This document shows, in pieces, positions 6,743 to 15,025 of a DNA stretch of 64,000 bases. Location of the stretch: NCBI GenBank assembly GCA_001800905.1, contig MGWH01000001.1:124001-188000 (forward strand). Direction: 5' to 3'. The position numbers and the translations under genes are program-made. The stretch comes from Flavobacteria bacterium GWA2_35_26. Its GTDB lineage: Bacteria > Bacteroidota > Bacteroidia > Flavobacteriales > Flavobacteriaceae. The stretch's first letter is position 1. Each line of letters begins with the position of its first letter. The notes under the pieces were generated by a model. That model did no database searches, was not told the origin of the DNA, and worked only from the letters and a program-made list of their open reading frames with translations.

Positions 6743-8305
6743 TTATTGTAGTAAACTTTCTGCAATTTTCAAAGCACATTTTTCTCCATCAATAGCAGCA
6801 GAAATGATTCCGCCAGCATAGCCTGCTCCTTCCCCACAAGGATACAGCCCTTTGATTTGCAAATGCTCCAAACTGATGCCATCGCGTGGAATTCTAACTG
6901 GCGACGAAGTACGTGATTCTGGTGCGTGCAATATCGCTTCATTGGTCAAATACCCTTTCATTGATTTACCAAACTCGGTAAATCCTTCGCGTAGAATCTG
7001 ACTTAAAAATCCAGGAAACACCTGCCCCATTTCAACCGAAGTTGTTCCAGGCACATAAGAAGTTGCCGGTATACTAGAGGATACTTTGTTTTGTGTAAAA
7101 TCAACCATTCGTTGTGCAGGAACACGTTGCGTCTCTCCAGCCAAATGCCAGGCTTTTTGCTCAATACTCTTTTGAAATTCCATTCCAGCCAAAGGCCCAA
7201 ACTTTTCAAAAGGTTTGAAATCTTCCAATTTCAATTCGATGACAATCCCTGAATTGGCCGTTGCCTGATCTCGTTTAGAGGGTGACCAACCATTAGTCAC
7301 CACTTCGCCTGGACTGGTCGCACAAGGGGCAATAACACCCCCGGGACACATACAAAATGAATACATCCCACGACCTCCAACTTGTTTGACAATCGAATAC
7401 GGAGCGGGTGGTAAATGTTCCCCGCGATAATCGCAACTGTATTGAATACTGTCAATTAAAGATTGGGGATGTTCAGCACGAACCCCCAAAGCAAATGGTT
7501 TGGCTTCAATCAATACTTTTTTACGATCCAACAATTCAAAAATATCACGAGCCGAATGTCCTGTAGCCAAAATCAGTTTATTGGCCGAAATTGTATCTCC
7601 ATTTTGAGTGACTATACCTTGAACTTCATTGTTTTTAATCACAATATCAGTAACGCGGGTTTCAAATAAAACCTGTCCGCCACATTCGATAATCTTTTCT
7701 CGAATATCCTGAATAATTTGAGGTAGTTTATTGGTTCCAATATGCGGATGGGCATCGACCAAAATATCGGGTGTAGCTCCAAAAGCAACTAATAATTCCA
7801 GGATTCGAGTTACATCACCACGCTTTTTAGAACGTGTATATAACTTGCCATCAGAATAGGTTCCTGCCCCACCTTCGCCAAAACAATAGTTGGAATCTTC
7901 ATTTACAATATGATCTCGGTTAATGGCTTTTAAATCGCGTCGACGTCCACGGACGTCTTTTCCGCGTTCGACCAAAATAGGACGTAAACCCAACTCAATC
8001 AATTGCAAAGCAGCAAAAAGACCTGCTGGTCCTGCGCCTACTACAATTACTTCTTGCTTGTTGGTTACATTAGGATAATCAGGAAGTGTGATTGTTGAAT
8101 CTTGAATCAATTCCCCTTGCAAATAAATTACCACTTTCAAATTGATCTTAATCGCTTTTTGACGCGCATCAATAGAACGTTTCAAAATAGAAACGTGTTG
8201 AATTTCGTTCACCCCAACCTTTATTTGTTTCGACAAATACTGTTGCAATAAAGCGGCATCGGCAGCAATTTCGGGACTAACTTGAAGTAAAAGTTCTTGA
8301 GGCAT
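6743..8305 (-). CDS. NAD(P)/FAD-dependent oxidoreductase (COG2509 type)
   Basis: This is a roughly 520-aa flavoprotein with a dinucleotide-binding motif near residue 90 (VIVVGAGPAGLFAALQLIE), a second flavin-associated motif (LILATGHSARDIFELL) and a C-terminal GEGAGYAGGIISAAIDG segment. The N-terminal 80 residues form the small domain typical of these stand-alone FAD-dependent dehydrogenases. The substrate is unknown. The track start at 8344 is probably too early: a TATTTTTG box at 8352-8359 would put the transcript start near 8345, and ATG 8305 (MPQELLLQVSPEIAA) matches the N-termini I recall for relatives. It is monocistronic and convergent with the GH130-like gene. Confidence 0.85.
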   Translation of the reverse strand: MPQELLLQVSPEIAADAALLQQYLSKQIKVGVNEIQHVSILKRSIDARQKAIKINLKVVIYLQGELIQDSTITLPDYPNVTNKQEVIVVGAGPAGLFAALQLIELGLRPILVERGKDVRGRRRDLKAINRDHIVNEDSNYCFGEGGAGTYSDGKLYTRSKKRGDVTRILELLVAFGATPDILVDAHPHIGTNKLPQIIQDIREKIIECGGQVLFETRVTDIVIKNNEVQGIVTQNGDTISANKLILATGHSARDIFELLDRKKVLIEAKPFALGVRAEHPQSLIDSIQYSCDYRGEHLPPAPYSIVKQVGGRGMYSFCMCPGGVIAPCATSPGEVVTNGWSPSKRDQATANSGIVIELKLEDFKPFEKFGPLAGMEFQKSIEQKAWHLAGETQRVPAQRMVDFTQNKVSSSIPATSYVPGTTSVEMGQVFPGFLSQILREGFTEFGKSMKGYLTNEAILHAPESRTSSPVRIPRDGISLEHLQIKGLYPCGEGAGYAGGIISAAIDGEKCALKIAESLLQ

Positions 8306-8351
8306 TAATTGGTAATTTATATTTGTCGCACCCTTTTGGCGCAACAGCCTA

Positions 8352-8359
8352 CAAAAATA
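8352..8359 (-). promoter_or_regulatory. -7 box TATTTTTG for the FAD oxidoreductase
   Basis: An exact TAnnTTTG match on the minus strand. It decides the choice of start codon (8305 rather than 8344) for the downstream gene. Confidence 0.45.
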
Positions 8360-8415
8360 ACATTTTGAAGCGAATTCGGTCTATGAAAATAGCATCCATT
8401 TTATAAGAGAGTTTG

Positions 8416-8423
8416 TACCTTTG
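8416..8423 (+). promoter_or_regulatory. -7 box TACCTTTG for the small gene at 8442
   Basis: An exact TAnnTTTG match 18 nt before the ATG at 8442. Divergent from the box at 8352-8359, which serves the FAD oxidoreductase. Confidence 0.5.
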
Positions 8424-8441
8424 CGATTCAATAGTACAAAA

Positions 8442-8681
8442 ATGGAAAGAAAAATAAAATTAATTTGGGATTTTAGAGGACCTGCATCGGCAAAAACCGC
8501 CGAACATCACGAAATTCATCTCAAAGAATTCATAGCAATAGAAAAGTTACCTCTCAATAGTACTGGATTTGAAATACAGAATGAAATGCATGCTATAGCT
8601 TATATGGTCGTGACTGATGACTATATGATTGCTGTTCGCGATGCTTTAAAACCACATCGAGGAGAAGTGTACCAAGAGTAA
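8442..8681 (+). CDS. Small conserved hypothetical protein
   Basis: The 79-aa protein begins MERKIKLIWDFRGPASAKTA and is histidine-rich in its first half (AEHHEIHLKEF), with no signal peptide or membrane segment. I recognise the sequence type as a small conserved protein of Flavobacteriaceae but know of no function. The start at 8442 is preferred over the track start 8421 because the latter overlaps the TACCTTTG promoter box. The gene converges with recQ, with stop codons directly adjacent. Confidence 0.7.
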   Translation: MERKIKLIWDFRGPASAKTAEHHEIHLKEFIAIEKLPLNSTGFEIQNEMHAIAYMVVTDDYMIAVRDALKPHRGEVYQE

Positions 8682-10877
8682 TTAGTTGGCTACCTCACTA
8701 ATGAATTTAATTCGCATCAAACGCAATTCATCAATATCGTATTCGCCATCAAATTCTTTCAGAGCATCTTCTATTTTATCAGAATCTGATTCCATAAAAT
8801 ACTCATGAATTTCTTCTTGCTGATCGTCGTCTAACATGTCGTCAATCCAATATTTGATATTCAATTTGGTACCCGAATACACGATCTGCTCCATTTCCTT
8901 AATCAAATCATCCATCGACATTCCCTTAGCGGAAGCAATATCATCCAACGATAGTTTTCGATCGATATTTTGAATGATGTACAATTTATTCGCCGAATTG
9001 ACTCCGGTAGATTTCACTACCAAATCATCTGGACGAATAATATCATTGTCTTCTACATAACGGCTAATTAATGCTACAAAAGGAGCTCCGTATTTCTTTG
9101 CCTTTCCTTCACCTACTCCGTGAATATTCGTTAATTCATCTAAAGAAATTGGATATTTCAACGCCATATCCTCTAAAGATGGATCTTGGAACACCACAAA
9201 AGGTGGCACACCTAATGTTTTAGCTTCTTTTTTACGCAGTTCGCGCAACATGGCCATCAAAGCTTCATCTGCAGTTCCAGAAGAACTAGCTGCACTTACG
9301 ATAGCATCGTCTTCAGTTTCATTGTATTCATGGTCTTCCGACATCATGAAAGAAACCGGATTTTTAATAAAATCTAATCCTTTATCCGTGATTTTTACGA
9401 TACCATAGGTTTCAATATCCTTGGCTAAATACCCTTCTACCAATACCTGACGTAACAAAGCCATCCAATATTTCTCTTCCTTATCAGCACCACAACCAAA
9501 AAAGGATTGTGAATCGGTTTTGTGTGCTTTAATCACTGCATTTACTCGACCTATCAAAGTAAAGACTACTTCTTTAGACTTGTATAAATGTTTAGTATCT
9601 CTTACCACTTGGAGTAATTGAACGACTTGGTTTTTGGCTTCGACTTTGTTTTTCGGATTGCGAACATTGTCATCCATATCGGCTCCTTCTCCCGTTTCGC
9701 TATCGAACTCTTCACCAAAATAATGCAATAAAAATTTACGTCTCGACATTGAAGTTTCGGCATAGGCCACCACTTCTTGTAATAATGCAAAACCAATTTC
9801 TTGTTCAGCGACTGGTTTGCCCGACATGAATTTTTCTAATTTCTCTACGTCTTTATACGAATAGTAAGCCAAACAATGGCCTTCACCTCCATCGCGTCCC
9901 GCACGACCTGTTTCTTGGTAATAACTTTCCAATGATTTTGGAATGTCGTGATGAATAACAAAACGCACATCCGGTTTGTCGATTCCCATACCAAAAGCAA
10001 TCGTAGCAACAACCACTTCTACATCTTCCATCAAAAACATGTCTTGGTGCTTGGCTCTGGTTTTGGCATCCAAACCTGCATGATAGGGAACGGCACTAAT
10101 ACCGTTTACTTGCAAAACCTCGGCAATCGCCTCCACCTTCTTACGGCTTAAACAATAGATAATTCCCGACTTTCCTTTATTTTGTTTGATAAAACGAATA
10201 ATATCCGATTCGATATTTTTCGTTTTAGTACGTACTTCATAATACAAATTAGGTCTATTGAAAGACGCCTTATAAGTCGTAGCATCCGACATGTCCAAGT
10301 TTTTCAAGATATCTTCTTGTACTTTTGGCGTAGCCGTAGCGGTCAAACCAATGATAGGCACATCGCCTAATTGTTTGATAATATGTCGTAAATTTCGGTA
10401 TTCTGGTCTAAAATCATGACCCCATTCTGAAATACAATGGGCTTCATCAATGGCAACAAAGGACACTTTAACGGACTGAAGAAATTGAACGTATTCGTCT
10501 TTTGTAAGTGATTCTGGGGCAACATACAACAATTTGGTAATACCCGAAGTAATATCGTTTTTAACCTGTGTAATTTCAGTTTTTGTTAAAGACGAATTCA
10601 ACACATGAGCAATGCCATTTTCAGAAGATAAACTTCGAATGGCATCGACTTGATTTTTCATTAAAGCAATTAATGGAGACACTACAATAGCGGTACCTTC
10701 TTGAATCAAGGCAGGCAATTGGTAACAAAGTGATTTACCGCCTCCCGTGGGCATAATTACAAAAGTATTTTCTTTATTGAGAATACTTTTAATTACAGGT
10801 TCTTGCAGTCCTTTGAATTGTCCGAAGCCAAAATACTTCTTTAATTCTTTATGGATATCAATTTCGTTTGAATTCAT
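8682..10877 (-). CDS. recQ: ATP-dependent DNA helicase RecQ
   Basis: The 731-aa protein unwinds DNA 3' to 5' in recombination and replication-fork repair. In order it has a superfamily 2 helicase core with Walker A MPTGGGKSLCYQLPAL, motif II FVAIDEAHC, QETGRAGRDGGEGHCLAYYS in the second RecA-like domain, an RQC-type region from about residue 340, and an HRDC domain near residues 535-615 (GVPPFVVFQDPSLEDMA). The zinc-binding cysteine cluster that normally follows RRKFLLHYFGE in RecQ is absent; the position reads FDSETGEGADMDDNVRNP. The acidic C-terminal tail is long. The gene is divergent from kdsD across a short shared promoter region. Confidence 0.96.
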   Translation of the reverse strand: MNSNEIDIHKELKKYFGFGQFKGLQEPVIKSILNKENTFVIMPTGGGKSLCYQLPALIQEGTAIVVSPLIALMKNQVDAIRSLSSENGIAHVLNSSLTKTEITQVKNDITSGITKLLYVAPESLTKDEYVQFLQSVKVSFVAIDEAHCISEWGHDFRPEYRNLRHIIKQLGDVPIIGLTATATPKVQEDILKNLDMSDATTYKASFNRPNLYYEVRTKTKNIESDIIRFIKQNKGKSGIIYCLSRKKVEAIAEVLQVNGISAVPYHAGLDAKTRAKHQDMFLMEDVEVVVATIAFGMGIDKPDVRFVIHHDIPKSLESYYQETGRAGRDGGEGHCLAYYSYKDVEKLEKFMSGKPVAEQEIGFALLQEVVAYAETSMSRRKFLLHYFGEEFDSETGEGADMDDNVRNPKNKVEAKNQVVQLLQVVRDTKHLYKSKEVVFTLIGRVNAVIKAHKTDSQSFFGCGADKEEKYWMALLRQVLVEGYLAKDIETYGIVKITDKGLDFIKNPVSFMMSEDHEYNETEDDAIVSAASSSGTADEALMAMLRELRKKEAKTLGVPPFVVFQDPSLEDMALKYPISLDELTNIHGVGEGKAKKYGAPFVALISRYVEDNDIIRPDDLVVKSTGVNSANKLYIIQNIDRKLSLDDIASAKGMSMDDLIKEMEQIVYSGTKLNIKYWIDDMLDDDQQEEIHEYFMESDSDKIEDALKEFDGEYDIDELRLMRIKFISEVAN

Positions 10878-10900
10878 TATTTACTATGTGGTATTTTGTA

Positions 10901-10908
10901 TAAATTTG
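10901..10908 (+). promoter_or_regulatory. -7 box TAAATTTG for the kdsD-tatC operon
   Basis: An exact TAnnTTTG match on the plus strand in the recQ/kdsD intergenic region. It lies after the track ATG at 10896, which argues for a later kdsD start. Confidence 0.5.
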
Positions 10909-10942
10909 CACCACATAAAGATACTATTTTCTTTTACAAACA

Positions 10943-10950
10943 CAAATTTA
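10943..10950 (-). promoter_or_regulatory. -7 box TAAATTTG for recQ
   Basis: An exact TAnnTTTG match on the minus strand, about 65 nt upstream of the recQ ATG. It overlaps the 5' leader proposed for kdsD, so the two divergent promoters interleave. Confidence 0.4.
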
Positions 10951-10961
10951 ACTATTCGGTT

Positions 10962-11927
10962 TTGACAACAACATCAAATATATTGGCCAGTGCCAAAAAA
11001 ACGATCCTTTCTGAGAGCCTATCCATCTCAAAATTAGCTGATTTACTGGATGCTAATTTTGTAGCAGCGGTAGAAAAAATTTACCAATCCAAAGGTCGTT
11101 TAGTGGTCACTGGGATTGGCAAAAGTGCTATCATTGCTCAGAAAATGGTGGCAAGTTTCAATTCGACAGGTACGCCTTCGCTTTTTTTACATGCTGCCGA
11201 AGCCATTCATGGCGACCTAGGCATGCTGCAAAAAGAAGATGTGGTGATTTGCATTTCAAAAAGCGGGAATAGCCCTGAAATCAAAGTTTTGGTTCCTTTA
11301 TTAAAACGTTTTGACAATATTTTGATTGCCATCACCGGCAATATGAGTTCGTTTTTAGCGCAAGGATCAGATATTGTGTTAAACACAACCGTAGATAGCG
11401 AATCGTGTCCGAATAATTTGGCACCAACCAATAGCACCACTGCTCAATTGGTTATGGGTGATGCTTTAGCTGTTTGTTTGATGGAAATACGCGACTTCAA
11501 AGCAGAAGATTTTGCGGTATACCATCCTGGTGGCGCTTTAGGAAAAAAATTATTACTACGTGTCAAAGACATGTTGGAAAACTCCTTGAAACCGATGGTA
11601 GCTCCCGATGCACCAATTAAAAAAGTAATTTTCGAAATTTCCGAAAAACGTTTAGGGGTTACAGCTGTAGTAGAAAACAACAAAGTTATCGGAATTATTA
11701 CGGATGGAGATATCCGACGTATGTTGAACGAAAGAGATAGCTTTGCTGATCTAACTGCTCGAGATATCATGACTAAAAATCCTAAAACTACTAGCTCAGA
11801 GGCTATGGTTATTGATGCGTTTCACTTGATGGAAAATTTCAAAATTACGCAACTGATTGTGGTTGACGATTCAGAATTTAAAGGCGTATTGCACTTGCAC
11901 GATATTTTAAAAGAGGGAATTATATAA
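10962..11927 (+). CDS. kdsD: D-arabinose 5-phosphate isomerase KdsD/KpsF
   Basis: The enzyme converts ribulose 5-phosphate to arabinose 5-phosphate, the first step to Kdo in the LPS core. An N-terminal SIS sugar-isomerase domain (KGRLVVTGIGKSAIIAQKM, HAAEAIHGDLGML, CISKSGNSPEI) is followed by two CBS domains (from VKDMLENSLKPMV and from ARDIMTKNPKTTSS), the normal KdsD layout. The track start at 10896 lies upstream of the TAAATTTG box; TTG 10962 (before TTTSNILASAKK) gives 321 aa, the usual family length. The stop overlaps the tatC ATG by one base (TAATG). Start certainty is moderate; function is firm. Confidence 0.9.
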   Translation: MTTTSNILASAKKTILSESLSISKLADLLDANFVAAVEKIYQSKGRLVVTGIGKSAIIAQKMVASFNSTGTPSLFLHAAEAIHGDLGMLQKEDVVICISKSGNSPEIKVLVPLLKRFDNILIAITGNMSSFLAQGSDIVLNTTVDSESCPNNLAPTNSTTAQLVMGDALAVCLMEIRDFKAEDFAVYHPGGALGKKLLLRVKDMLENSLKPMVAPDAPIKKVIFEISEKRLGVTAVVENNKVIGIITDGDIRRMLNERDSFADLTARDIMTKNPKTTSSEAMVIDAFHLMENFKITQLIVVDDSEFKGVLHLHDILKEGII

Positions 11928-12742
11928 TGGCGAAGAAAGATTTAAACGAAATGTCGTTTTTGGATCATCTAGAAGAACTGAGATGGTTATTAGTTAAAAG
12001 TACGATTGCCATCCTAGTTATGGCTACCGTCACTTTTTTTGTAAGCGACTTTATTTTTAATGATGTTATTTTTGGCCCAACCAAAGCCGATTTTATAACC
12101 TACGAACTGTTTTGCGATTTATCTCATCAATTGGGTTTTGCCGATAGTATTTGTGTTACAGATATGGCTTTCATTATTCAAAATACGAATATGGAAGGTC
12201 AAATCAACATTCTTATTTGGACTTGCATCACCGCCGGATTCATATTGGCTTTTCCATTTATTTTATGGCAAATCTGGCAATTTATTAGCCCAGCCCTGTA
12301 CGAAAAAGAAAAAAAGCACGCGAAACTGTTTGTCTTTACTTCTTCCATTCTTTTCTTTATGGGAGTATTGTTTGGCTATTTTGTCATCGTACCGATGTCG
12401 GTTAACTTTTTTGCGACTTTTACAGTCAGCGATGTCATTAAAAATCAATTCAGTGTGGATTCGTATATTGGGATGCTAAAAACCAGTGTGATTGCCTGTG
12501 GATTGTTTTTTGAATTGCCCATCATTATTTACTTTTTAACCAAATTAGGTTTAGTTACCCCTACTTTCTTACGAAAATATTGGAAATATGCTGTGATTGT
12601 GATCTTAATAGTCGCGGCCATCGTTACACCTCCAGATGTGGTGAGTCAAATTATAGTTACTATCCCCATGTTACTTATTTACGAAGCAAGTATTTTGATT
12701 TCTAAAATTGTAATACGAAATAAAAACAAAGCAAATGGCTAA
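11927..12742 (+). CDS. tatC: Sec-independent protein translocase subunit TatC
   Basis: The 271-aa inner-membrane protein is the signal-peptide receptor of the twin-arginine export system. The family signature MSFLDHLEELRWLL is at the N-terminus, followed by six hydrophobic segments (for example LVKSTIAILVMATVTFF, ILIWTCITAGFILAFPFI, LIVAAIVTPPDVVSQI). The loop containing the Cys/Asp-rich stretch after TM1 (YELFCDLSHQLGFADSIC) is longer than in E. coli TatC. No tatA or tatB lies in the window. It is translationally coupled to kdsD upstream and overlaps the next gene by 8 nt. Confidence 0.95.
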   Translation: MAKKDLNEMSFLDHLEELRWLLVKSTIAILVMATVTFFVSDFIFNDVIFGPTKADFITYELFCDLSHQLGFADSICVTDMAFIIQNTNMEGQINILIWTCITAGFILAFPFILWQIWQFISPALYEKEKKHAKLFVFTSSILFFMGVLFGYFVIVPMSVNFFATFTVSDVIKNQFSVDSYIGMLKTSVIACGLFFELPIIIYFLTKLGLVTPTFLRKYWKYAVIVILIVAAIVTPPDVVSQIIVTIPMLLIYEASILISKIVIRNKNKANG

Positions 12743-13082
12743 TATCGTTCAAGAATTTAATGAGTACCGTTCTAAAATGAACGAGAAATTATTGGCAGAC
12801 AATAATAAAATTGTCAAACGTATTTTTAACTTGGATACCAATGCCTATGCCGAAGGTGCTTTGGATGTAAAGACCAAAGAACTTTTAGGTCTAGTAGCAT
12901 CTGCGGTATTGCGTTGCGATGATTGCGTGAAATACCATTTGGAAACCAGCTACAAAGAAGGAGTAACTAAAGAGGAAATGATGGAAGCCATGGGAATTGC
13001 AACCTTGGTTGGCGGAACTATTGTGGTTCCTCATTTGCGTAGAGCGTATGAATTTTGGGAAGCCTTAGAGAGTAATCAATAA
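12735..13082 (+). CDS. Carboxymuconolactone decarboxylase / AhpD-like protein
   Basis: The 115-aa all-helical protein carries the AhpD-like redox motif CDDCVKYHLETSYKEGV (CxxC followed by His), which suggests disulfide reductase or alkylhydroperoxidase-type activity rather than decarboxylation. The length fits a single CMD domain. Its start overlaps the end of tatC by 8 nt, so it is translated from the same operon as kdsD and tatC. The physiological partner is unknown. Confidence 0.88.
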   Translation: MANIVQEFNEYRSKMNEKLLADNNKIVKRIFNLDTNAYAEGALDVKTKELLGLVASAVLRCDDCVKYHLETSYKEGVTKEEMMEAMGIATLVGGTIVVPHLRRAYEFWEALESNQ

Positions 13083-13134
13083 TAAATCAATTCAATTGTT
13101 ACATTTACTAATTGAATAATTTACACCTTTAGAA

Positions 13135-13875
13135 ATGATATTAAGAGCAGATAATTTGGTAAAAACCTACAAAGGCCGCAGTGTCGTGAAAGGGATTTCG
13201 GTGGAAGTAAACCAAGGAGAAATCGTAGGTCTCTTAGGTCCAAATGGAGCGGGAAAAACGACTTCATTTTATATGATTGTAGGTTTAGTCAAACCCAATT
13301 CAGGAAGTATTCATTTAGATAATTTGGACATTACCGATTATCCTATGTACAAAAGAGCACAGGCCGGAATTGGATATCTAGCCCAAGAAGCCTCTGTTTT
13401 TAGAAAATTAAGTATTGAAGATAATATTTTAAGTGTGTTGCAATTGACTTCTTTATCCAAAGCCGAACAAGAAGCTAAGATGGAAAGTTTGATTGCCGAA
13501 TTCAGCTTGGAACACATTAGAACCAACCGAGGCGATTTGTTATCTGGAGGAGAAAGACGTCGTACCGAAATTGCACGTTGTTTGGCTACTGATCCTAAGT
13601 TCATCTTATTAGACGAACCATTTGCAGGAGTTGATCCTGTTGCGGTAGAAGACATTCAGCGCATTGTAGCCCAATTGAAAAATAAAAATATTGGTATCTT
13701 AATTACCGATCATAATGTTCAAGAGACATTGGCCATTACAGATAAAACCTATTTGATGTTTGAAGGTGGCATTTTAAAAGCGGGTATCCCTGAAGAATTA
13801 GTAGAAGACGAAATGGTTCGTCGCGTATACTTGGGACAAAACTTCGAATTAAGAAAGAAAAAATTAGAATTCTAA
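13135..13875 (+). CDS. lptB: LPS export ABC transporter ATP-binding protein LptB
   Basis: The 246-aa ATPase powers extraction of LPS from the inner membrane together with LptFG, on the cytoplasmic face. It shows Walker A (LLGPNGAGKTT), a Q-loop region (YLAQEASVFRKLSIEDNIL, typical of LptB), the ABC signature LLSGGERRR and Walker B (FILLDEPFAGVDP) followed by the H-loop ITDHNV. It lies 52 nt after the AhpD-like gene in a stretch containing possible promoter-like sequence (TTG at 13096), so it may be partly independent of the kdsD operon. Confidence 0.95.
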   Translation: MILRADNLVKTYKGRSVVKGISVEVNQGEIVGLLGPNGAGKTTSFYMIVGLVKPNSGSIHLDNLDITDYPMYKRAQAGIGYLAQEASVFRKLSIEDNILSVLQLTSLSKAEQEAKMESLIAEFSLEHIRTNRGDLLSGGERRRTEIARCLATDPKFILLDEPFAGVDPVAVEDIQRIVAQLKNKNIGILITDHNVQETLAITDKTYLMFEGGILKAGIPEELVEDEMVRRVYLGQNFELRKKKLEF

Positions 13876-13887
13876 GTGGAGAAAAGC

Positions 13888-14115
13888 ATGGAAAAACCAA
13901 GCAAAGAAACTTTAGAAAAATGGCACAAGGATCCCAACAATTGGAAATGGGGTAGCTTTTATTATAACAAAGAAGACCAACGTTTACTCCCTCCAAAAAG
14001 GATTTCTTGGATGGGATGGACTGTTAATTTTGCCAACCCAAAATCGGTGGCGCTATTTGTAGCTATACTTGTTTTTTGCCTTCTAAGCGTACTCTACGCA
14101 GAATCGTTAAAATAA
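13888..14115 (+). CDS. DUF5808 family small membrane protein
   Basis: The 75-aa protein begins with a hydrophilic Trp-rich region (WHKDPNNWKWGSFYYNKEDQ, RISWMGWTVNFANPKS) characteristic of DUF5808 and ends in one transmembrane segment (VALFVAILVFCLLSVLYA). I chose ATG 13888, which has GGAG upstream, over the GTG at 13876 that abuts the lptB stop. It is presumably co-transcribed with lptB. Its function is unknown. It converges with pssA. Confidence 0.75.
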   Translation: MEKPSKETLEKWHKDPNNWKWGSFYYNKEDQRLLPPKRISWMGWTVNFANPKSVALFVAILVFCLLSVLYAESLK

Positions 14116-14120
14116 TTCGT

Positions 14121-14852
14121 TTACCCCAAGCGATTCATTTTGGCAAGGGCATTATTCGCAACCGAAAGGAGCACATACAACACAATCACCAAAGGAATTC
14201 CGGCATATTGAAAGCTAACAAGTAAAATTACTGAGCTAATTAAAAACCCTATCTGAAGTGCATTTTTCTTCACACTCATTTGTTTGATTTTCAAGGAAAA
14301 TAACGGAATTTCAGCATTTAGCATGTACACACTGAGTAAGGTGATTCCAACCAAAACAAATGGATTCGTTAACAATTCCAACACAAAAAAGGAATCAGAA
14401 TAACGCAATACCAAAGGCAAACTCAAAATAAATAAAGCATTCGCTGGTGTTGGTAAACCAATGAAAGAATCGGTTTGACGGGTATCAATATTGAAATTGG
14501 CCAAGCGATAGCAAGAGCCTAAAGCAATCAAAAAACCTAGAAACGGAAACGGTTCCAAAGCCCATCCAAATTTTGGATAACCACTAGTACTTCCCATCAT
14601 TTGATACATTACAATTCCTGGCACTACTCCACTAGTCACCATATCGGCTAAAGAATCCAATTGCAATCCTAAGGGACTGGACACTTGAAACAAGCGGGCA
14701 AAGAAACCATCAAAAAAGTCCAAGAAAATCCCCAAGCTCACAAAATAAAAAGCCATTTCGAAATCAGCTTTCGAGGCAAAAACCATAGCGATACAGCCAC
14801 AGAAAAGATTAAGTAGTGTAATTGTATTGGGAATCTGTTTTTTAATCGTCAT
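14121..14852 (-). CDS. pssA: CDP-diacylglycerol--serine O-phosphatidyltransferase
   Basis: The roughly 243-aa integral membrane enzyme makes phosphatidylserine, the precursor of phosphatidylethanolamine. The CDP-alcohol phosphotransferase motif is complete: DFFDGFFARLFQVSSPLG and then LQLDSLADM, fitting D-x2-D-G-x2-A-R-x8-G-x3-D-x3-D. Several hydrophobic helices follow. The track start at 14885 overlaps a promoter box; MTIKKQIPNTITLLNL (14852, or MM at 14855) is the natural N-terminus. No psd gene is nearby. It is monocistronic between two plus-strand genes. Confidence 0.93.
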   Translation of the reverse strand: MTIKKQIPNTITLLNLFCGCIAMVFASKADFEMAFYFVSLGIFLDFFDGFFARLFQVSSPLGLQLDSLADMVTSGVVPGIVMYQMMGSTSGYPKFGWALEPFPFLGFLIALGSCYRLANFNIDTRQTDSFIGLPTPANALFILSLPLVLRYSDSFFVLELLTNPFVLVGITLLSVYMLNAEIPLFSLKIKQMSVKKNALQIGFLISSVILLVSFQYAGIPLVIVLYVLLSVANNALAKMNRLG

Positions 14853-14882
14853 CATAATGTAAAAAATAACCGTCTTGGAGGG

Positions 14883-14890
14883 CAAATTTA
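14883..14890 (-). promoter_or_regulatory. -7 box TAAATTTG for pssA
   Basis: An exact TAnnTTTG match on the minus strand, about 28 nt before the preferred pssA start. Confidence 0.45.
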
Positions 14891-14994
14891 ATACAATTAG
14901 TGAATGCTATTGCGTTTGGCCTGGGTTTTTTATCTAGCGATTGGGGTTCACTATTATTTGTAAGAGATAAATAGCAACTATTTACAAAAAAGTT

Positions 14995-15002
14995 TACTTT
15001 TG
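14995..15002 (+). promoter_or_regulatory. -7 box TACTTTTG for the DUF4105 gene
   Basis: An exact TAnnTTTG match 23 nt upstream of the ATG at 15026. Divergent from the pssA promoter. Confidence 0.5.
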
Positions 15003-15025
15003 AAACCGATAGTAATATTCCCATT

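Noticed and set aside
12138-12479. 113-aa ORF inside tatC
   Set aside because: Out-of-frame shadow of tatC, which has clear family motifs.
13096-13131. Separate promoter for lptB (TTG then TTTACACCTTTAG)
   Set aside because: The -7 part does not match TAnnTTTG and the spacing is too long; mentioned only as possible.
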